From NCBI RefSeq assembly GCF_005771435.1, contig NZ_VANI01000025.1:1-44804 (forward strand): 44,804 nucleotides of DNA, given 5' to 3'. Source of the DNA: Microbulbifer harenosus (GTDB lineage: Bacteria > Pseudomonadota > Gammaproteobacteria > Pseudomonadales > Cellvibrionaceae). The translations under genes were made by a program, and so were the position numbers. Shown piece by piece: positions 1 to 9,215 of the stretch; within the stretch, counting starts at the first letter, position 1; every line of letters starts with the position of its first letter. The notes under the pieces are model-generated. The model saw only the letters and a list, made by a program, of their open reading frames with translations. It did no database searches and was not told the DNA's origin.

Positions 1-50
1 CGATGGTAGTGTGGGGTTTCCCCATGTGAGAGTAGGTCATCGTCAGGCTT
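1..50 (+). rRNA. rrf: 5S ribosomal RNA, 3' end (partial)
   Basis: The first 50 bases match the 3' third of a gammaproteobacterial 5S rRNA: GTGTGGGGTTTCCCCATG, then GAGAGTAGG and a terminal CATCGTCAGGCTT. The gene starts before the window, so an rRNA operon very likely lies to the left. The exact 3' end is set by analogy with E. coli and may be off by one or two bases. Confidence 0.93.
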
Positions 51-61
51 CTAAATAAAAG

Positions 62-94
62 AAAGGGCCACCCAAACGGGTGGCCCTTTTTTTT
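62..94 (+). terminator. rRNA operon intrinsic terminator
   Basis: A 12-bp perfect GC-rich stem (62-73 with 78-89) closes on the loop AAAC and is followed by a run of T. It directly follows the 5S rRNA. A-runs on the other side make it potentially bidirectional. Confidence 0.93.
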
Positions 95-99
95 ATTTT

Positions 100-288
100 G
101 GATACGATGAACTCCTCCCACTACCTCGCAGCGCACCGCGCTGCCATGTGAAAGGTCGTGCGCGACCCTGGCAGCACCAAAGGTGCGGGCTTGGGGCGCC
201 CACAGGGCGTCGCACCACGATGGCGGCCACCGCTCGCCATCCACTGTAGGCCATCGCCCTTGCAGTCGGCACAGTCCCCTAACAAGAC
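100..288. other. Gene-free, stem-loop-rich intergenic stretch
   Basis: I see no credible protein gene here. Several perfect inverted repeats are visible: 128-134 with 138-144 (loop ACC), 154-158 with 163-167, 182-187 with 211-216 enclosing a GC-rich inner hairpin, and 219-225 with 235-241. An alternative longer pairing is 140-145 with 170-175. The stretch ends at the hairpin at 289-322, which is followed by TTTT on the plus strand, so it could be an unrecognised structured RNA. No clear promoter was found. Confidence 0.4.
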
Positions 289-323
289 AAAGGCCCTGAC
301 CGCCAACGCGCTCAGGGCCTTTT
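289..323. terminator. Stem-loop terminator, possibly bidirectional
   Basis: An 11-bp stem, 289-299 with 312-322, carries A-runs on the left and T-runs on the right. It could end a plus-strand transcript from 100-288, or act as a second terminator behind the minus-strand tRNA-Leu. Its core (GGCCCTGA/TCAGGGCC) resembles that of the 494-530 hairpin, so one may be a copy of the other. Confidence 0.65.
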
Positions 324-493
324 AATAACTACCTGCGAAAACCCGGTTACAGGCAATCCCGCAGCCAACTGCCCGAGGCCGGACTGATCACATTGGCTGC
401 GCCAATGTGCCCCAGCGGGTGCCTTCAGCGTGCCAACTGCTGGCCCAGTTGGTCGAACCGAGAGCAGGGCTGGCCAACTTCCAGCACCAAATA
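324..493. other. Gene-free stretch with two perfect hairpins
   Basis: No credible gene is present. The pair CACATTGGC/GCCAATGTG (389-397 with 401-409) forms a 9-bp stem with a 3-base loop. The pair CCAACTG/CAGTTGG (433-439 with 446-452) forms a 7-bp stem. The 11-mer GAGGCCGGACT near 375 repeats the 3' part of the neighbouring tRNA-Leu and may be a decayed tRNA fragment or chance. Confidence 0.35.
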
Positions 494-530
494 AAAAAGC
501 CCTGATTACTGTCGCAATCAGGGCTTTTTT
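494..530 (-). terminator. Intrinsic terminator of tRNA-Leu
   Basis: The stem AAAAGCCCTGATT/AATCAGGGCTTTT at 494-507 and 516-530 is flanked by an A-run on the plus strand, which reads as a T-tract on the minus strand. It lies immediately downstream of the minus-strand tRNA gene. Confidence 0.85.
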
Positions 531-533
531 GTT

Positions 534-620
534 TGGTACCAGAGGCCGGACTCGAACCGGCACGCTTTTAAGGGCGGGGGATTTTGAATCCCCTGTGTCT
601 ACCAATTTCACCACTCTGGC
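534..620 (-). tRNA. tRNA-Leu (anticodon CAA)
   Basis: The minus strand folds as an 87-nt class II tRNA with a long variable arm. The acceptor GCCAGAG pairs with CTCTGGT, the D-arm contains GGTAGACACAG, the anticodon stem GGGGA/TCCCC encloses TTCAAAA (anticodon CAA), the T-arm is GTTCGAGTC, and the 3' CCA is encoded. It strongly resembles E. coli leuX. It is followed by an intrinsic terminator and preceded by a near-consensus promoter, so it looks like a single-gene transcription unit. Confidence 0.96.
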
Positions 621-667
621 ATGAACGCGAGGCAAATGTGCTTTCCTGTGCCTCGGTAAGGGTGACG

Positions 668-695
668 ATTATAGCGATGGCCCGTTTTCGGTCAA
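668..695 (-). promoter_or_regulatory. Sigma-70 promoter of tRNA-Leu
   Basis: On the minus strand, a -35 TTGACC (690-695) and a perfect -10 TATAAT (668-673) are separated by 16 bp. The predicted start near 660 lies about 40 nt upstream of the mature tRNA 5' end, leaving a leader for RNase P removal. Confidence 0.8.
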
Positions 696-764
696 CCAGA
701 TTTGGAGAAGCCGGCGGATTCCGTTAATCTTCGCGCCCGTAAATTGTCCACCTAGACTGATTGC

Positions 765-1823
765 ATGCACCGCCAGGATTTTCATTTCGACCTTCCCGAT
801 GAGTTGATTGCCCGCTCGCCCGCAAAGGAGCGCCGCGGCAGCCGTCTGTTGTGCCTGAGTGGCCCAAGCGGAGAGATGGTTCATCGACAGTTCACCGACC
901 TGCCAGACTTGTTGGCACCGGGGGATCTGCTGGTGTTCAACGACACGCGAGTAATTCCCGCAAGGTTGTTTGGCCGCAAGGCCAGCGGTGGCAAGCTGGA
1001 AGTACTGGTAGAGCGGGTCCTGGATGACCGCAGGGTGTTGGCCCATGTGCGCTCCAGCAAGTCGCCCAAGCCGGGCGCTGAAATCCTTCTGGACGATGGC
1101 ACGCCGCTGCAGATGGTGCAGCGCCACGAGGCACTGTTCGAACTCGCGTTCCCTGAAGAAGGGGTGTTGGCGGTGCTGGAGCGGCTTGGACACATGCCTC
1201 TGCCGCCCTATATTGACCGACCGGACGATGACACCGATCGCGAGCGCTACCAGACAGTGTATGGCCGCAAAGCCGGTGCCGTGGCAGCGCCTACGGCAGG
1301 TCTGCATTTCGACGAAGAGATGCTGGATACCTTGCGTGCGAATGGTATCGAGACCGCATTCGTTACCCTTCACGTGGGCGCAGGTACTTTTCAGCCTGTA
1401 CGGGTGGATGATATCCATACCCATAAAATGCACAGCGAGGTATTGGATGTATCGGAAGCGGTGTGCCAAGCGGTGGCTGCTTGTCGCGCCCGGGGGGGCA
1501 AGGTGGTGGCAGTGGGCACCACCAGTGTGCGAGCCCTGGAAAGCGCCGCGGCTTCCGGACAGCTGCAGCCGACGGTGGGGGAGACCGAAATTTTCATCTA
1601 TCCCGGTTATGAGTTTCGAGTGGTAGATCGCCTGATTACGAATTTCCACCTGCCGGAATCCACGTTGCTGATGCTTGTCAGCGCATTTGCCGGCTACCGC
1701 CACGCAATGCATGCCTATCGTGAAGCAGTGGATCAAAAATACCGATTTTTTAGTTATGGCGACGCCATGCTGATCGACCGCAATCCCGCTGTGGATCCTG
1801 CGGAAGTCGGATGCTGTGAATAA
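765..1823 (+). CDS. queA: S-adenosylmethionine:tRNA ribosyltransferase-isomerase QueA
   Basis: QueA transfers and isomerises the ribosyl moiety of S-adenosylmethionine onto preQ1 in tRNA, giving epoxyqueuosine at position 34 of GUN-anticodon tRNAs. The 352-residue length fits the family (about 350). Family blocks are present: [11 protein letters not shown] near residue 58, [12 protein letters not shown] near 175, [10 protein letters not shown] near 203, [10 protein letters not shown] near 252, and the late [11 protein letters not shown]. Translation starts at the ATG at 765. tgt follows about 50 bases later, in the usual order for the queuosine pathway, so the two are probably co-transcribed. 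This is a cytosolic housekeeping enzyme with nothing unusual in the sequence. Confidence 0.97.
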   Translation: MHRQDFHFDLPDELIARSPAKERRGSRLLCLSGPSGEMVHRQFTDLPDLLAPGDLLVFNDTRVIPARLFGRKASGGKLEVLVERVLDDRRVLAHVRSSKSPKPGAEILLDDGTPLQMVQRHEALFELAFPEEGVLAVLERLGHMPLPPYIDRPDDDTDRERYQTVYGRKAGAVAAPTAGLHFDEEMLDTLRANGIETAFVTLHVGAGTFQPVRVDDIHTHKMHSEVLDVSEAVCQAVAACRARGGKVVAVGTTSVRALESAAASGQLQPTVGETEIFIYPGYEFRVVDRLITNFHLPESTLLMLVSAFAGYRHAMHAYREAVDQKYRFFSYGDAMLIDRNPAVDPAEVGCCE

Positions 1824-1859
1824 GGCCGTAGGTCTATTGAAAGCTGCGCCCGGAATTAA

Positions 1860-3008
<1,149 letters not shown>

Positions 3009-3025
3009 GTGAGGGCGCGGTGCAT

Positions 3026-3053
3026 TTGTACCGACTTTCTATCCCCGTATAAT
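3026..3053 (+). promoter_or_regulatory. Candidate sigma-70 promoter of secDF
   Basis: A -35-like TTGTAC (3026-3031) and a perfect -10 TATAAT (3048-3053) are spaced by 16 bp in the tgt-secD gap. Start of transcription near 3060 would give a leader of about 140 nt containing a perfect hairpin at 3166-3180 (GCCCGC/GCGGGC) just before the secD start. Confidence 0.55.
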
Positions 3054-3201
3054 CAGCGACCACCTTTTATCACCTCTGCGAAGCGGGGGCAGGTCCGTTC
3101 GACCGTGAACTGACCTTGTAATGGTAAGAGATAGCCCGCATATCCACGGATATCGCTAAAAACGAGCCCGCTCAGCGGGCCATTCCAACAATGAGAAAAG
3201 C

Positions 3202-5070
3202 ATGAATCGCTATCCCCTCTGGAAATATCTCCTGATCCTGATCATTGCCGGGTTGGGGCTGCTGTACGCGGCGCCGAACCTGTATCGTCCCGATCCCGCG
3301 GTACAGATTTCCGGGCAGTCCAGTGCGCTGAAAGTTGATCAGAATGTGCTCAGTCTCGCCGAAAAGGCACTGGATGATGCCGGTATTGCCTACTTTGGCG
3401 GTGAGGTACAGGAAAAATCTGTCCTGCTGCGCCTAAAGTCGATTGAAGAGCAGCTTCCAGCGAAGCGGGCTATCCAGGATGCGTTGGGATACACCGAGTA
3501 TGTGGTGGCTCTGAACCTGGCTCCGACTACACCGGAGTGGCTCAACAGAATGGGGGCGAGTCCGATGAAACTCGGGCTGGATCTCGCTGGAGGGGTGCAC
3601 TTCCTGATGGAAGTGGATACCAATTCCATCGTCAAGACCAATATGGAAGGCTACGTATCCGATGTGAAGTCCAAACTGCGTGCGGCAGATGCCCGCTATC
3701 GAGGGGTCACATTGGAAGGCGATCGCGAGATCGTTGCCAGTTTTCGTAACGAGGAGCTGCGCAGCCTTGGGATGCGTACCTTGCGCAAAGAGTTTCCCAC
3801 TCTGCAGCTGACTGAGTCGGGGAGTGGTGAAAACCTTGAGATTCGGGCCACACTTTCCGACCAGGAAATCAAACAGCTGGAAGACTATGCCGTTACCCAG
3901 AACCTCACGACGTTGCGCAACCGAGTGAACGAACTTGGTGTTGCCGAGCCAATTGTTCAACGTCAGGGGCGCAACCGCATCGTAGTCGAACTCCCCGGAG
4001 TTCAGGACACCGCGGAAGCCAAGCGGATTATCGGCAAGACCGCGAATCTGGAATACCGCATGGAGGCTAAACCCGATGCGCTGGTAACAAACAAGGAGTT
4101 TTTCGAGTACCGCAACGAGCAGGAGCGTGCAGCCTACGGTGGCGCCTGGCTGGAGCGCAAAGTCATTATTTCCGGCGAAAGGGTGACCGATGCACGAGTA
4201 GGTTACGACGAGAGTGGTTTTCCGCAGGTGAACATCACACTTGATGCCCGCGGCGGTGAAATGATGCATCGGGCAACCTGGAAAAATGTCGGTCGCCGTA
4301 TGGGGACGCTGTTTGTGGAAAGCCGCTTTACGCCGGAAAAGCAGCTTGATGCCGAAGGCAATGAGATCGTTGTCCAGAAGCGCACTGATGACAAGAAAAT
4401 CATCAGCCTGGCGACGGTACAGAGTCCGCTTGGCCGTCAGTTCCGCACAACTGGACTGGGAAGTCCGGCTGAAGCTCAGGAGCTGGCGCTGCTGCTGCGT
4501 TCCGGTGCGCTGGCGGCGCCGATGTATTTTGTGGAAGAGCGGGTTATCGGTCCATCGCTGGGTGCGGATAATATCAAGGTAGGTGTCAAGTCTGTGCAGA
4601 TCGGTATGCTGGCGGTAGTGCTGTGTATGCTGATTTTCTATCGGGTATTTGGGCTTGCTGCGACAATTGCGCTGACAGTGAATATGGTGCTGCTGGTGGC
4701 GGTGATGTCCATTCTCGGGGCGACACTTACATTGCCCGGGATCGCCGGTATGGTGTTGACCATCGGTATGGCCGTGGATGCCAACGTGCTGATTTTCTCG
4801 CGGATAAGGGAGGAGTTGCGCAACGGCCTTTCACCGCAGTCGGCGATCAGTTCTGGCTTCGATAACGCTTACAGCGCAATTGTGGATGCGAACATCACCA
4901 CGCTGATTGTTGCGGTCATTCTCTATGCCATTGGTTCTGGCCCGGTGCAGGGCTTTGCGGTGACCCTTTCTATCGGCATTCTGACGTCCATGTTCACTGC
5001 CATCATGGGAACACGGGCGTTGATCAATTTGTTCTACGGCGGCCGCCGTGTACAGAAACTCTGGATTTGA
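3202..5070 (+). CDS. secD: Protein translocase subunit SecD
   Basis: SecD, with SecF, forms an RND-type inner-membrane complex that uses the proton gradient to help pull exported proteins out of SecYEG on the periplasmic side. The 622-residue length matches the family (E. coli 615). An N-terminal membrane segment spans about residues 9-27. It is followed by GLDLAGGVHFLMEVD near 125, a large periplasmic domain, and a C-terminal five-helix membrane domain that includes TIGMAVDANVLIFSRIREE and IVDANITTLIVAVIL, the conserved RND-helix motifs. secF begins 10 bases after its stop, so the two are translated from one message. A separate promoter is visible in the gap after tgt. Confidence 0.97.
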   Translation: MNRYPLWKYLLILIIAGLGLLYAAPNLYRPDPAVQISGQSSALKVDQNVLSLAEKALDDAGIAYFGGEVQEKSVLLRLKSIEEQLPAKRAIQDALGYTEYVVALNLAPTTPEWLNRMGASPMKLGLDLAGGVHFLMEVDTNSIVKTNMEGYVSDVKSKLRAADARYRGVTLEGDREIVASFRNEELRSLGMRTLRKEFPTLQLTESGSGENLEIRATLSDQEIKQLEDYAVTQNLTTLRNRVNELGVAEPIVQRQGRNRIVVELPGVQDTAEAKRIIGKTANLEYRMEAKPDALVTNKEFFEYRNEQERAAYGGAWLERKVIISGERVTDARVGYDESGFPQVNITLDARGGEMMHRATWKNVGRRMGTLFVESRFTPEKQLDAEGNEIVVQKRTDDKKIISLATVQSPLGRQFRTTGLGSPAEAQELALLLRSGALAAPMYFVEERVIGPSLGADNIKVGVKSVQIGMLAVVLCMLIFYRVFGLAATIALTVNMVLLVAVMSILGATLTLPGIAGMVLTIGMAVDANVLIFSRIREELRNGLSPQSAISSGFDNAYSAIVDANITTLIVAVILYAIGSGPVQGFAVTLSIGILTSMFTAIMGTRALINLFYGGRRVQKLWI

Positions 5071-5080
5071 GGACGCGGTG

Positions 5081-6082
5081 ATGAGTAATACCAAAGAAGT
5101 AAACGGCAAGATCACCGAGTATATGGGCAAGCGTGTGTACGATTTCATGCGCTGGCGGAAGCTCGCTTCAGCCGTTTCGATCATTTTAGTGGTTGTTTCT
5201 ATTGCCGCTCTGGCAATGAACGGCCTTAAATTAGGGCTCGACTTCACTGGCGGTACGCAGATTGACGTGGGCTATGAAAATGCGCCCAAGATCGAAGATG
5301 TGCGCTCACAGCTGGAGCAGGCGGGCTTTAAAGGGGCGGCCGTGGTGCGCTTCGGTTCCGATCGTGAGCTGTTGATCAAACTGCCTCCCGAAGTCGCGGA
5401 GTCACTGGCTCAGCAAAATGCCCGCGACGCTGCGGCCAATAATTCCATTGGCGACAAAGTTGTGGAAGTGCTGACTCAGCACAGTGAGGGCGGCATAGAC
5501 CTGCGCAGGGTAGAAATGGTTGGTCCGCAAATCGGTGAAGAGCTGCGGGACGATGGCGGTCTTGGCATGTTGTTCGCACTCGCGGTGGTAATGGCTTACG
5601 TCGCACTGCGATTCCAGTACAAGTTTGCCATTGGTGCTGTGGTGGCATTAATTCACGATGTGATCATCGTGCTGGGTTTCTTCGCGATATTCAGACTGGA
5701 CTTCGATCTTACCGTGCTCGCTGCGGTGCTCGCGGTGATCGGCTATTCCATCAACGACACAATTGTTGTGTTTGACCGTATCCGCGAGAACTTTCGCAAA
5801 GTGCGCCAGGCGGAACCAGCGGAGATTATCAATATCTCCATGAGCCAGACTCTGGGCCGCACCTTTATGACCTCCTTCACGACCTTGCTGGTACTTTGGG
5901 CGCTGCAGTTTTTTGGGGGAGAGTTGATCCACAACTTCTCACTTGCCCTGATCGTAGGTATTGTGATCGGTACCTTCTCGTCGGTTTATGTGGCTGCGAA
6001 TATTCTGATGGCGATGAATATCACCAAGGAAGATTTGATGCCCCCCGTCAAGGAAGGAGCCGAGATGGATGATATGCCCTGA
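5081..6082 (+). CDS. secF: Protein translocase subunit SecF
   Basis: SecF is the partner of SecD in the accessory Sec export complex. The 333-residue product has an N-terminal membrane helix, the GLDFTGGTQIDVGY motif after it, and a C-terminal membrane domain with IGYSINDTIVVFDRIREN and TFMTSFTTLLVLWALQFFGG, all typical of SecF. The frame stays open upstream to an ATG at 5048 inside secD. I chose ATG 5081 because it follows TGAGGA at a good spacing and gives the normal N-terminus. A strong intrinsic terminator follows at 6103-6128. Confidence 0.96.
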   Translation: MSNTKEVNGKITEYMGKRVYDFMRWRKLASAVSIILVVVSIAALAMNGLKLGLDFTGGTQIDVGYENAPKIEDVRSQLEQAGFKGAAVVRFGSDRELLIKLPPEVAESLAQQNARDAAANNSIGDKVVEVLTQHSEGGIDLRRVEMVGPQIGEELRDDGGLGMLFALAVVMAYVALRFQYKFAIGAVVALIHDVIIVLGFFAIFRLDFDLTVLAAVLAVIGYSINDTIVVFDRIRENFRKVRQAEPAEIINISMSQTLGRTFMTSFTTLLVLWALQFFGGELIHNFSLALIVGIVIGTFSSVYVAANILMAMNITKEDLMPPVKEGAEMDDMP

Positions 6083-6102
6083 TCGGGCAGGTCTCCAATT
6101 CT

Positions 6103-6129
6103 AAAAAGGCGGGTTTTCCCGCCTTTTTA
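6103..6129. terminator. Intrinsic terminator after secF
   Basis: The stem AAAAAGGCGGG/CCCGCCTTTTT (6103-6113 with 6118-6128) has a TTTT loop and T/A tracts on both sides. It can terminate secDF on the plus strand and the small minus-strand gene that converges on it. Confidence 0.9.
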
Positions 6130-6174
6130 GTCTCCGGAAACCACACATGATCGCGTCGCCGTTGCTTTCTCGGC

Positions 6175-6384
6175 TTATGCGCGGGGCTTTTTGCCCAGAG
6201 TGATGTGCTTGGGACCGGCGGTGTTGGTTTGTCCGCTGACTCCCTTAGGTATCTGCTCGATTTTCCCGCCATTGGCGAGAAATGCCTGAACTTGCGCTTC
6301 AATTGCTTCACGTGACTCGGTTGACACGGTTTCCTTGCCCCGTTTATTCGCGCTGGATGCTTTCTTCGCCACTATTTTGCCCAC
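6175..6384 (-). CDS. Small conserved protein with SutA-like motif
   Basis: This 69-residue basic protein begins at GTG 6384 after a GAAGAG ribosome-binding sequence. Its N-terminus is lysine-rich (GKIVAKK, NKRGKET). A central segment, REAIEAQVQAFLANGGKIEQ near residues 25-44, resembles the conserved helix-plus-FLxxGG stretch of SutA-type RNA polymerase-associated proteins of Pseudomonas, as I recall them. The acidic N-terminal tail of SutA is absent. That similarity is my recollection of the motif, not a search result. The gene stands alone, convergent with secF and sharing its terminator. A role in DNA/RNA binding or transcription is only a suggestion. Confidence 0.65.
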   Translation of the reverse strand: MGKIVAKKASSANKRGKETVSTESREAIEAQVQAFLANGGKIEQIPKGVSGQTNTAGPKHITLGKKPRA

Positions 6385-6579
6385 TCTTCATGTATGAGCG
6401 GCATATATTACCGCAATCTGTGCAAAAAATCACCCGCCGCTATTGACGGCCTGGATCGTCTCTGATTAGGCGGTATTTTATTGGTCGCAAGGCGTGGATT
6501 TCCGTTCGTGGTTTCGGCACTTTGCACATTTCTGTCGCTACCCTTTGCGTGCTTTTTCCCGGTTGCTAGGGGGCTTTGG

Positions 6580-7001
6580 TCACCTGGCGAGCTCAGGCTT
6601 TGCCTCGCGGTCAACTCGCTTGTTGTTGTCGATAAAGTATCGGCCGAGATAGCGAGCGTAATTGATGCCGGCACCGCTGATGTAGTTACTGCTTGCATCC
6701 TGCCCGCCGGACCAGGAATAGCATCCGGAACGGCAATTACCATCCCGTGCTCCTCAGCGGCCATTTCCAGATTTGCTTTCAGGTAGTCGTCGATGGACTG
6801 GGTGCATCCGTGCAGGATCAGCAGCAGGGAGCGGCCGTTACCTACCGGGGAGGTGGAGTCGGGAGTATAGACATGGACCTTGTTGAACCCCCCAAGGGTC
6901 ACATTCTGGTCCCAGCTGCCTGCCCATGTATTACCGGCAGTCAATACCGCAGACAGCCCCAGGCTCGAAGCCAGGAGCGCGCACCGCTTGATTCTGTTCA
7001 T
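6580..7001 (-). pseudogene. Internally deleted PHB depolymerase-family esterase
   Basis: The first 94 codons from ATG 7001 encode a signal peptide (cleavage probably after TWA at residue 27) and the N-terminal part of a secreted alpha/beta-hydrolase of the poly(3-hydroxybutyrate) depolymerase/LpqC type. This part includes GGFNKVHVYTP and the oxyanion motif LILHGCTQS near 62-70, and it stops at VIAVPDA. From about 6720 the similarity jumps to the +1 frame, which reads GQDASSNYISGAGINYAR and RYFIDNKRV and then stops at 6580-6582. That segment looks like the C-terminal end of the same catalytic domain. The middle, with the nucleophile serine and catalytic aspartate, is therefore missing and the join shifts the frame. 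The original frame stays open to 6408 but with no recognisable sequence. Confidence 0.7.
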
Positions 7002-7097
7002 CGCTTTTTCCGTTATTGGGCTGGAGCTGCTTCAGCCTAGCGAGGCGAAATAACGGTGAACATGCGACCAAGGTATTAGCTTTGGCTGCAGAATGGG

Positions 7098-7778
7098 TTA
7101 TCCATCTGCGGGAAGATCACTTTCCGTCTCCAGCGCCTGTAGCGGCCAGCCGCCCAGGTCTCGCCAGCGATTGACGATGCCGCAGAACAGCTCCGCAGTC
7201 TTTTGGGCATCGTACTCTGCGGAGTGCGCGGCACTGTTGTCGAAGTCGATTCCTGCGGTTTGACAGGCTTTGGCTAGCACCGTCTGCCCGTAGGCGAGAC
7301 CGGAAAGGGTAGCTGTATCCATGCAGGAAAAAGGGTGGAAGGGGTTGCGCTTCAATCCGCAGCGACTGACGGCGGCGTTGATAAAGCCGAGATCGAAGTG
7401 AGCGTTGTGCGCCACCATGATAGCGCGGGTACAGCTGTGGGTTTTAATGGCGCGGCGAATCTGGCGAAAGAGCTCCGGCAGGGCAATCTCTTCGGGCCAG
7501 GCATCGCGGTCTGGCGACTCCAGGTCGACGCCGATAAAGTCCAGCGCAGATTGCTCAATATTTGCGCCTTCAAATGGTTCAATATGGAAGCTGTGGGTTT
7601 CTTCCGGAAAGAGGGTGCCGTCTTCGCCCATGTTCAGGATGACCGCGGAAACCTCCAGCAGAGCATCTGTGCGGGCGTTGAAACCCGCAGTTTCGAGATC
7701 CAATACTACCGGCAGGAAGCCGCGGAATCGCTGAGCCAGAAGTGATTTGGGGCCTGTGGGAGCTTCTGCTGGGGTCAC
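7098..7778 (-). CDS. rnt: Ribonuclease T
   Basis: RNase T is a 3'-5' exoribonuclease of the DEDDh family that trims the 3' ends of tRNA and other stable RNAs and acts in tRNA end turnover. The 226-residue protein has all five catalytic residues: D27 and E29 in [11 protein letters not shown]129 in [10 protein letters not shown], and H185 and D190 in [10 protein letters not shown]. The length is normal (E. coli 215). It lies 46 bases downstream of pyrC on the same strand. This pyrC-rnt order, with argG divergent, is also seen in Pseudomonas, so the pair is probably one operon. Confidence 0.95.
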   Translation of the reverse strand: MTPAEAPTGPKSLLAQRFRGFLPVVLDLETAGFNARTDALLEVSAVILNMGEDGTLFPEETHSFHIEPFEGANIEQSALDFIGVDLESPDRDAWPEEIALPELFRQIRRAIKTHSCTRAIMVAHNAHFDLGFINAAVSRCGLKRNPFHPFSCMDTATLSGLAYGQTVLAKACQTAGIDFDNSAAHSAEYDAQKTAELFCGIVNRWRDLGGWPLQALETESDLPADG

Positions 7779-7824
7779 GTAGTTTCCTGGTGCTTCTATC
7801 TATCGTCGGTTGTCGCAGTTGCTG

Positions 7825-8862
7825 TCAGAGCAGCTGCCAGTTGAGTGTTTCGCCCGCCGCCAATGGAATCAGCGCATCTGTACCCATCGGCAGCCCGCTC
7901 GGCAGTGTCCATGGCTCCCGCACCAGAGTGATGGTGCCGTTGTTGCGGGGCAGATCGTAAAAATCAGGGCCGAATTCGCTGGCGAAGCCTTCCAGCTTTT
8001 CCAGTTTGCCCGCGCGCTCGAAGGCTTCGGCGTAGAGTTCAATGGCGCTGAAGGCGGTGTAACAGCCGGCGCAACCGCAGGCGGTTTCCTTTCGGCCCTG
8101 GGCATGGGGTGCGGAATCAGTGCCCAGGAAAAACTTCGGACTACCACTGGTCGCGGCTTCGATCAGTGCCTCCTGATGGGTGCTGCGTTTCAGGACTGGC
8201 AGGCAGTAGTAGTGGGGGCGAATGCCGCCAACCAGCATGTGGTTGCGATTGTACAGCAGATGGTGGGCGGTAATGGTCGCCGCCACCCCATCTCGGGCCT
8301 GCGCCACAAATTCCGCGGCGTAGGAAGTGGTGATATGCTCAAGCACGATTTTCAGGCTGGGGAAGTCCGCGACCACCCGTCCGAGAATGTTCTCGATAAA
8401 CACCCGTTCGCGGTCGAAAATGTCGATGTCACTGGTGGTTACTTCTCCGTGCAGCAGCAGCTTCATGCCGCAGGATTGCATCGCCTCCAGGGCGGGGTAG
8501 ATATTTGCGATGTCGGTGACACCAGAATCCGAATTGGTGGTTGCCCCGGCTGGGTACAGTTTGGCGGCGACAACGCCTGCGGCGTGCGCCTGGTGCACGA
8601 TTTCCGGAGAGGTCTTGTCGGTCAGATAAATGACCATTAGCGGCGTAAACGCCTTGTCGGCCGGCACGGCGGCTTCGATGCGGGCTTTGTAGGCGAGGGC
8701 GCCTTCGGCGTTCACGACCGGAGGTACCAGATTGGGCATGATGATGGCGCGGCGGAACTGCCGAGCGGCGTCGCCAACGGTGCGCTCCAGGGCGGTACCA
8801 TCTCGCAGATGGATGTGCCAGTCGTCAGGTGCGCGCAGAGTAATTTGCTGTCTGGAGTCCAC
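7825..8862 (-). CDS. pyrC: Dihydroorotase
   Basis: PyrC cyclises N-carbamoyl-aspartate to dihydroorotate in pyrimidine synthesis. The 345-residue length and sequence fit the short E. coli-type class II enzymes. The metal-binding HIH is at residues 16-18 ([10 protein letters not shown]), the carbamylated lysine is K101 in AAKLYPAG, and the C-terminal substrate region [16 protein letters not shown] contains the catalytic aspartate. A GTG start at 8862 follows GGAGGAG at good spacing. It is the first gene of the pyrC-rnt unit and is divergent from argG. Confidence 0.96.
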   Translation of the reverse strand: MDSRQQITLRAPDDWHIHLRDGTALERTVGDAARQFRRAIIMPNLVPPVVNAEGALAYKARIEAAVPADKAFTPLMVIYLTDKTSPEIVHQAHAAGVVAAKLYPAGATTNSDSGVTDIANIYPALEAMQSCGMKLLLHGEVTTSDIDIFDRERVFIENILGRVVADFPSLKIVLEHITTSYAAEFVAQARDGVAATITAHHLLYNRNHMLVGGIRPHYYCLPVLKRSTHQEALIEAATSGSPKFFLGTDSAPHAQGRKETACGCAGCYTAFSAIELYAEAFERAGKLEKLEGFASEFGPDFYDLPRNNGTITLVREPWTLPSGLPMGTDALIPLAAGETLNWQLL

Positions 8863-9215
8863 CGAATATCTCCTCCCGGATTGATCGCGGCGCCGATGCT
8901 ACCTGAAGCGCCATTAAATTGCGAAAACTGCGGAGATTGCCTCTTCCTCCGGCGGATTGAATATAAAGTAAACAGGGGTTGCTGTTTGCGTTGTGGGCAA
9001 CCTGTCGAGTATCGGCCGGGTGCTAGTCGTGGGCGAATCTAGGCGCTACAATCGCGCCCCGAAAAAAGGCGGCCTTTCCGCACTTCCTGGGCACATATCC
9101 AAAAACAACTTCCCCAGATTGAACATACACGGGTAAACGGCTTCTCCTGAAGCGAGGTGACACCCGTTGGTGACGGCTTTGCCCCAGACTCGGGGCCACT
9201 ATACAGAGGATAGTA
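8863..9215. other. Divergent pyrC/argG intergenic region
   Basis: This 353-base gap holds no convincing gene. A plausible argG -10 TACAAT is at 9047-9052 inside GGCGC-TACAATC-GCGCC. Downstream, a nested leader structure pairs ACGGGT (9129-9134) with ACCCGT (9162-9167) around GCTTC/GAAGC (9140-9144 with 9149-9153). No clear ArgR box was recognised. Confidence 0.45.

Noticed and set aside
312..635. Short protein frames across the tRNA-Leu gene and its terminators on both strands
   Set aside because: They read through a tRNA and intrinsic terminators and encode low-complexity products.
7810..8640. A 276-codon plus-strand frame antisense to pyrC
   Set aside because: pyrC on the opposite strand has all its catalytic motifs. 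The plus-strand frame shows no family features.
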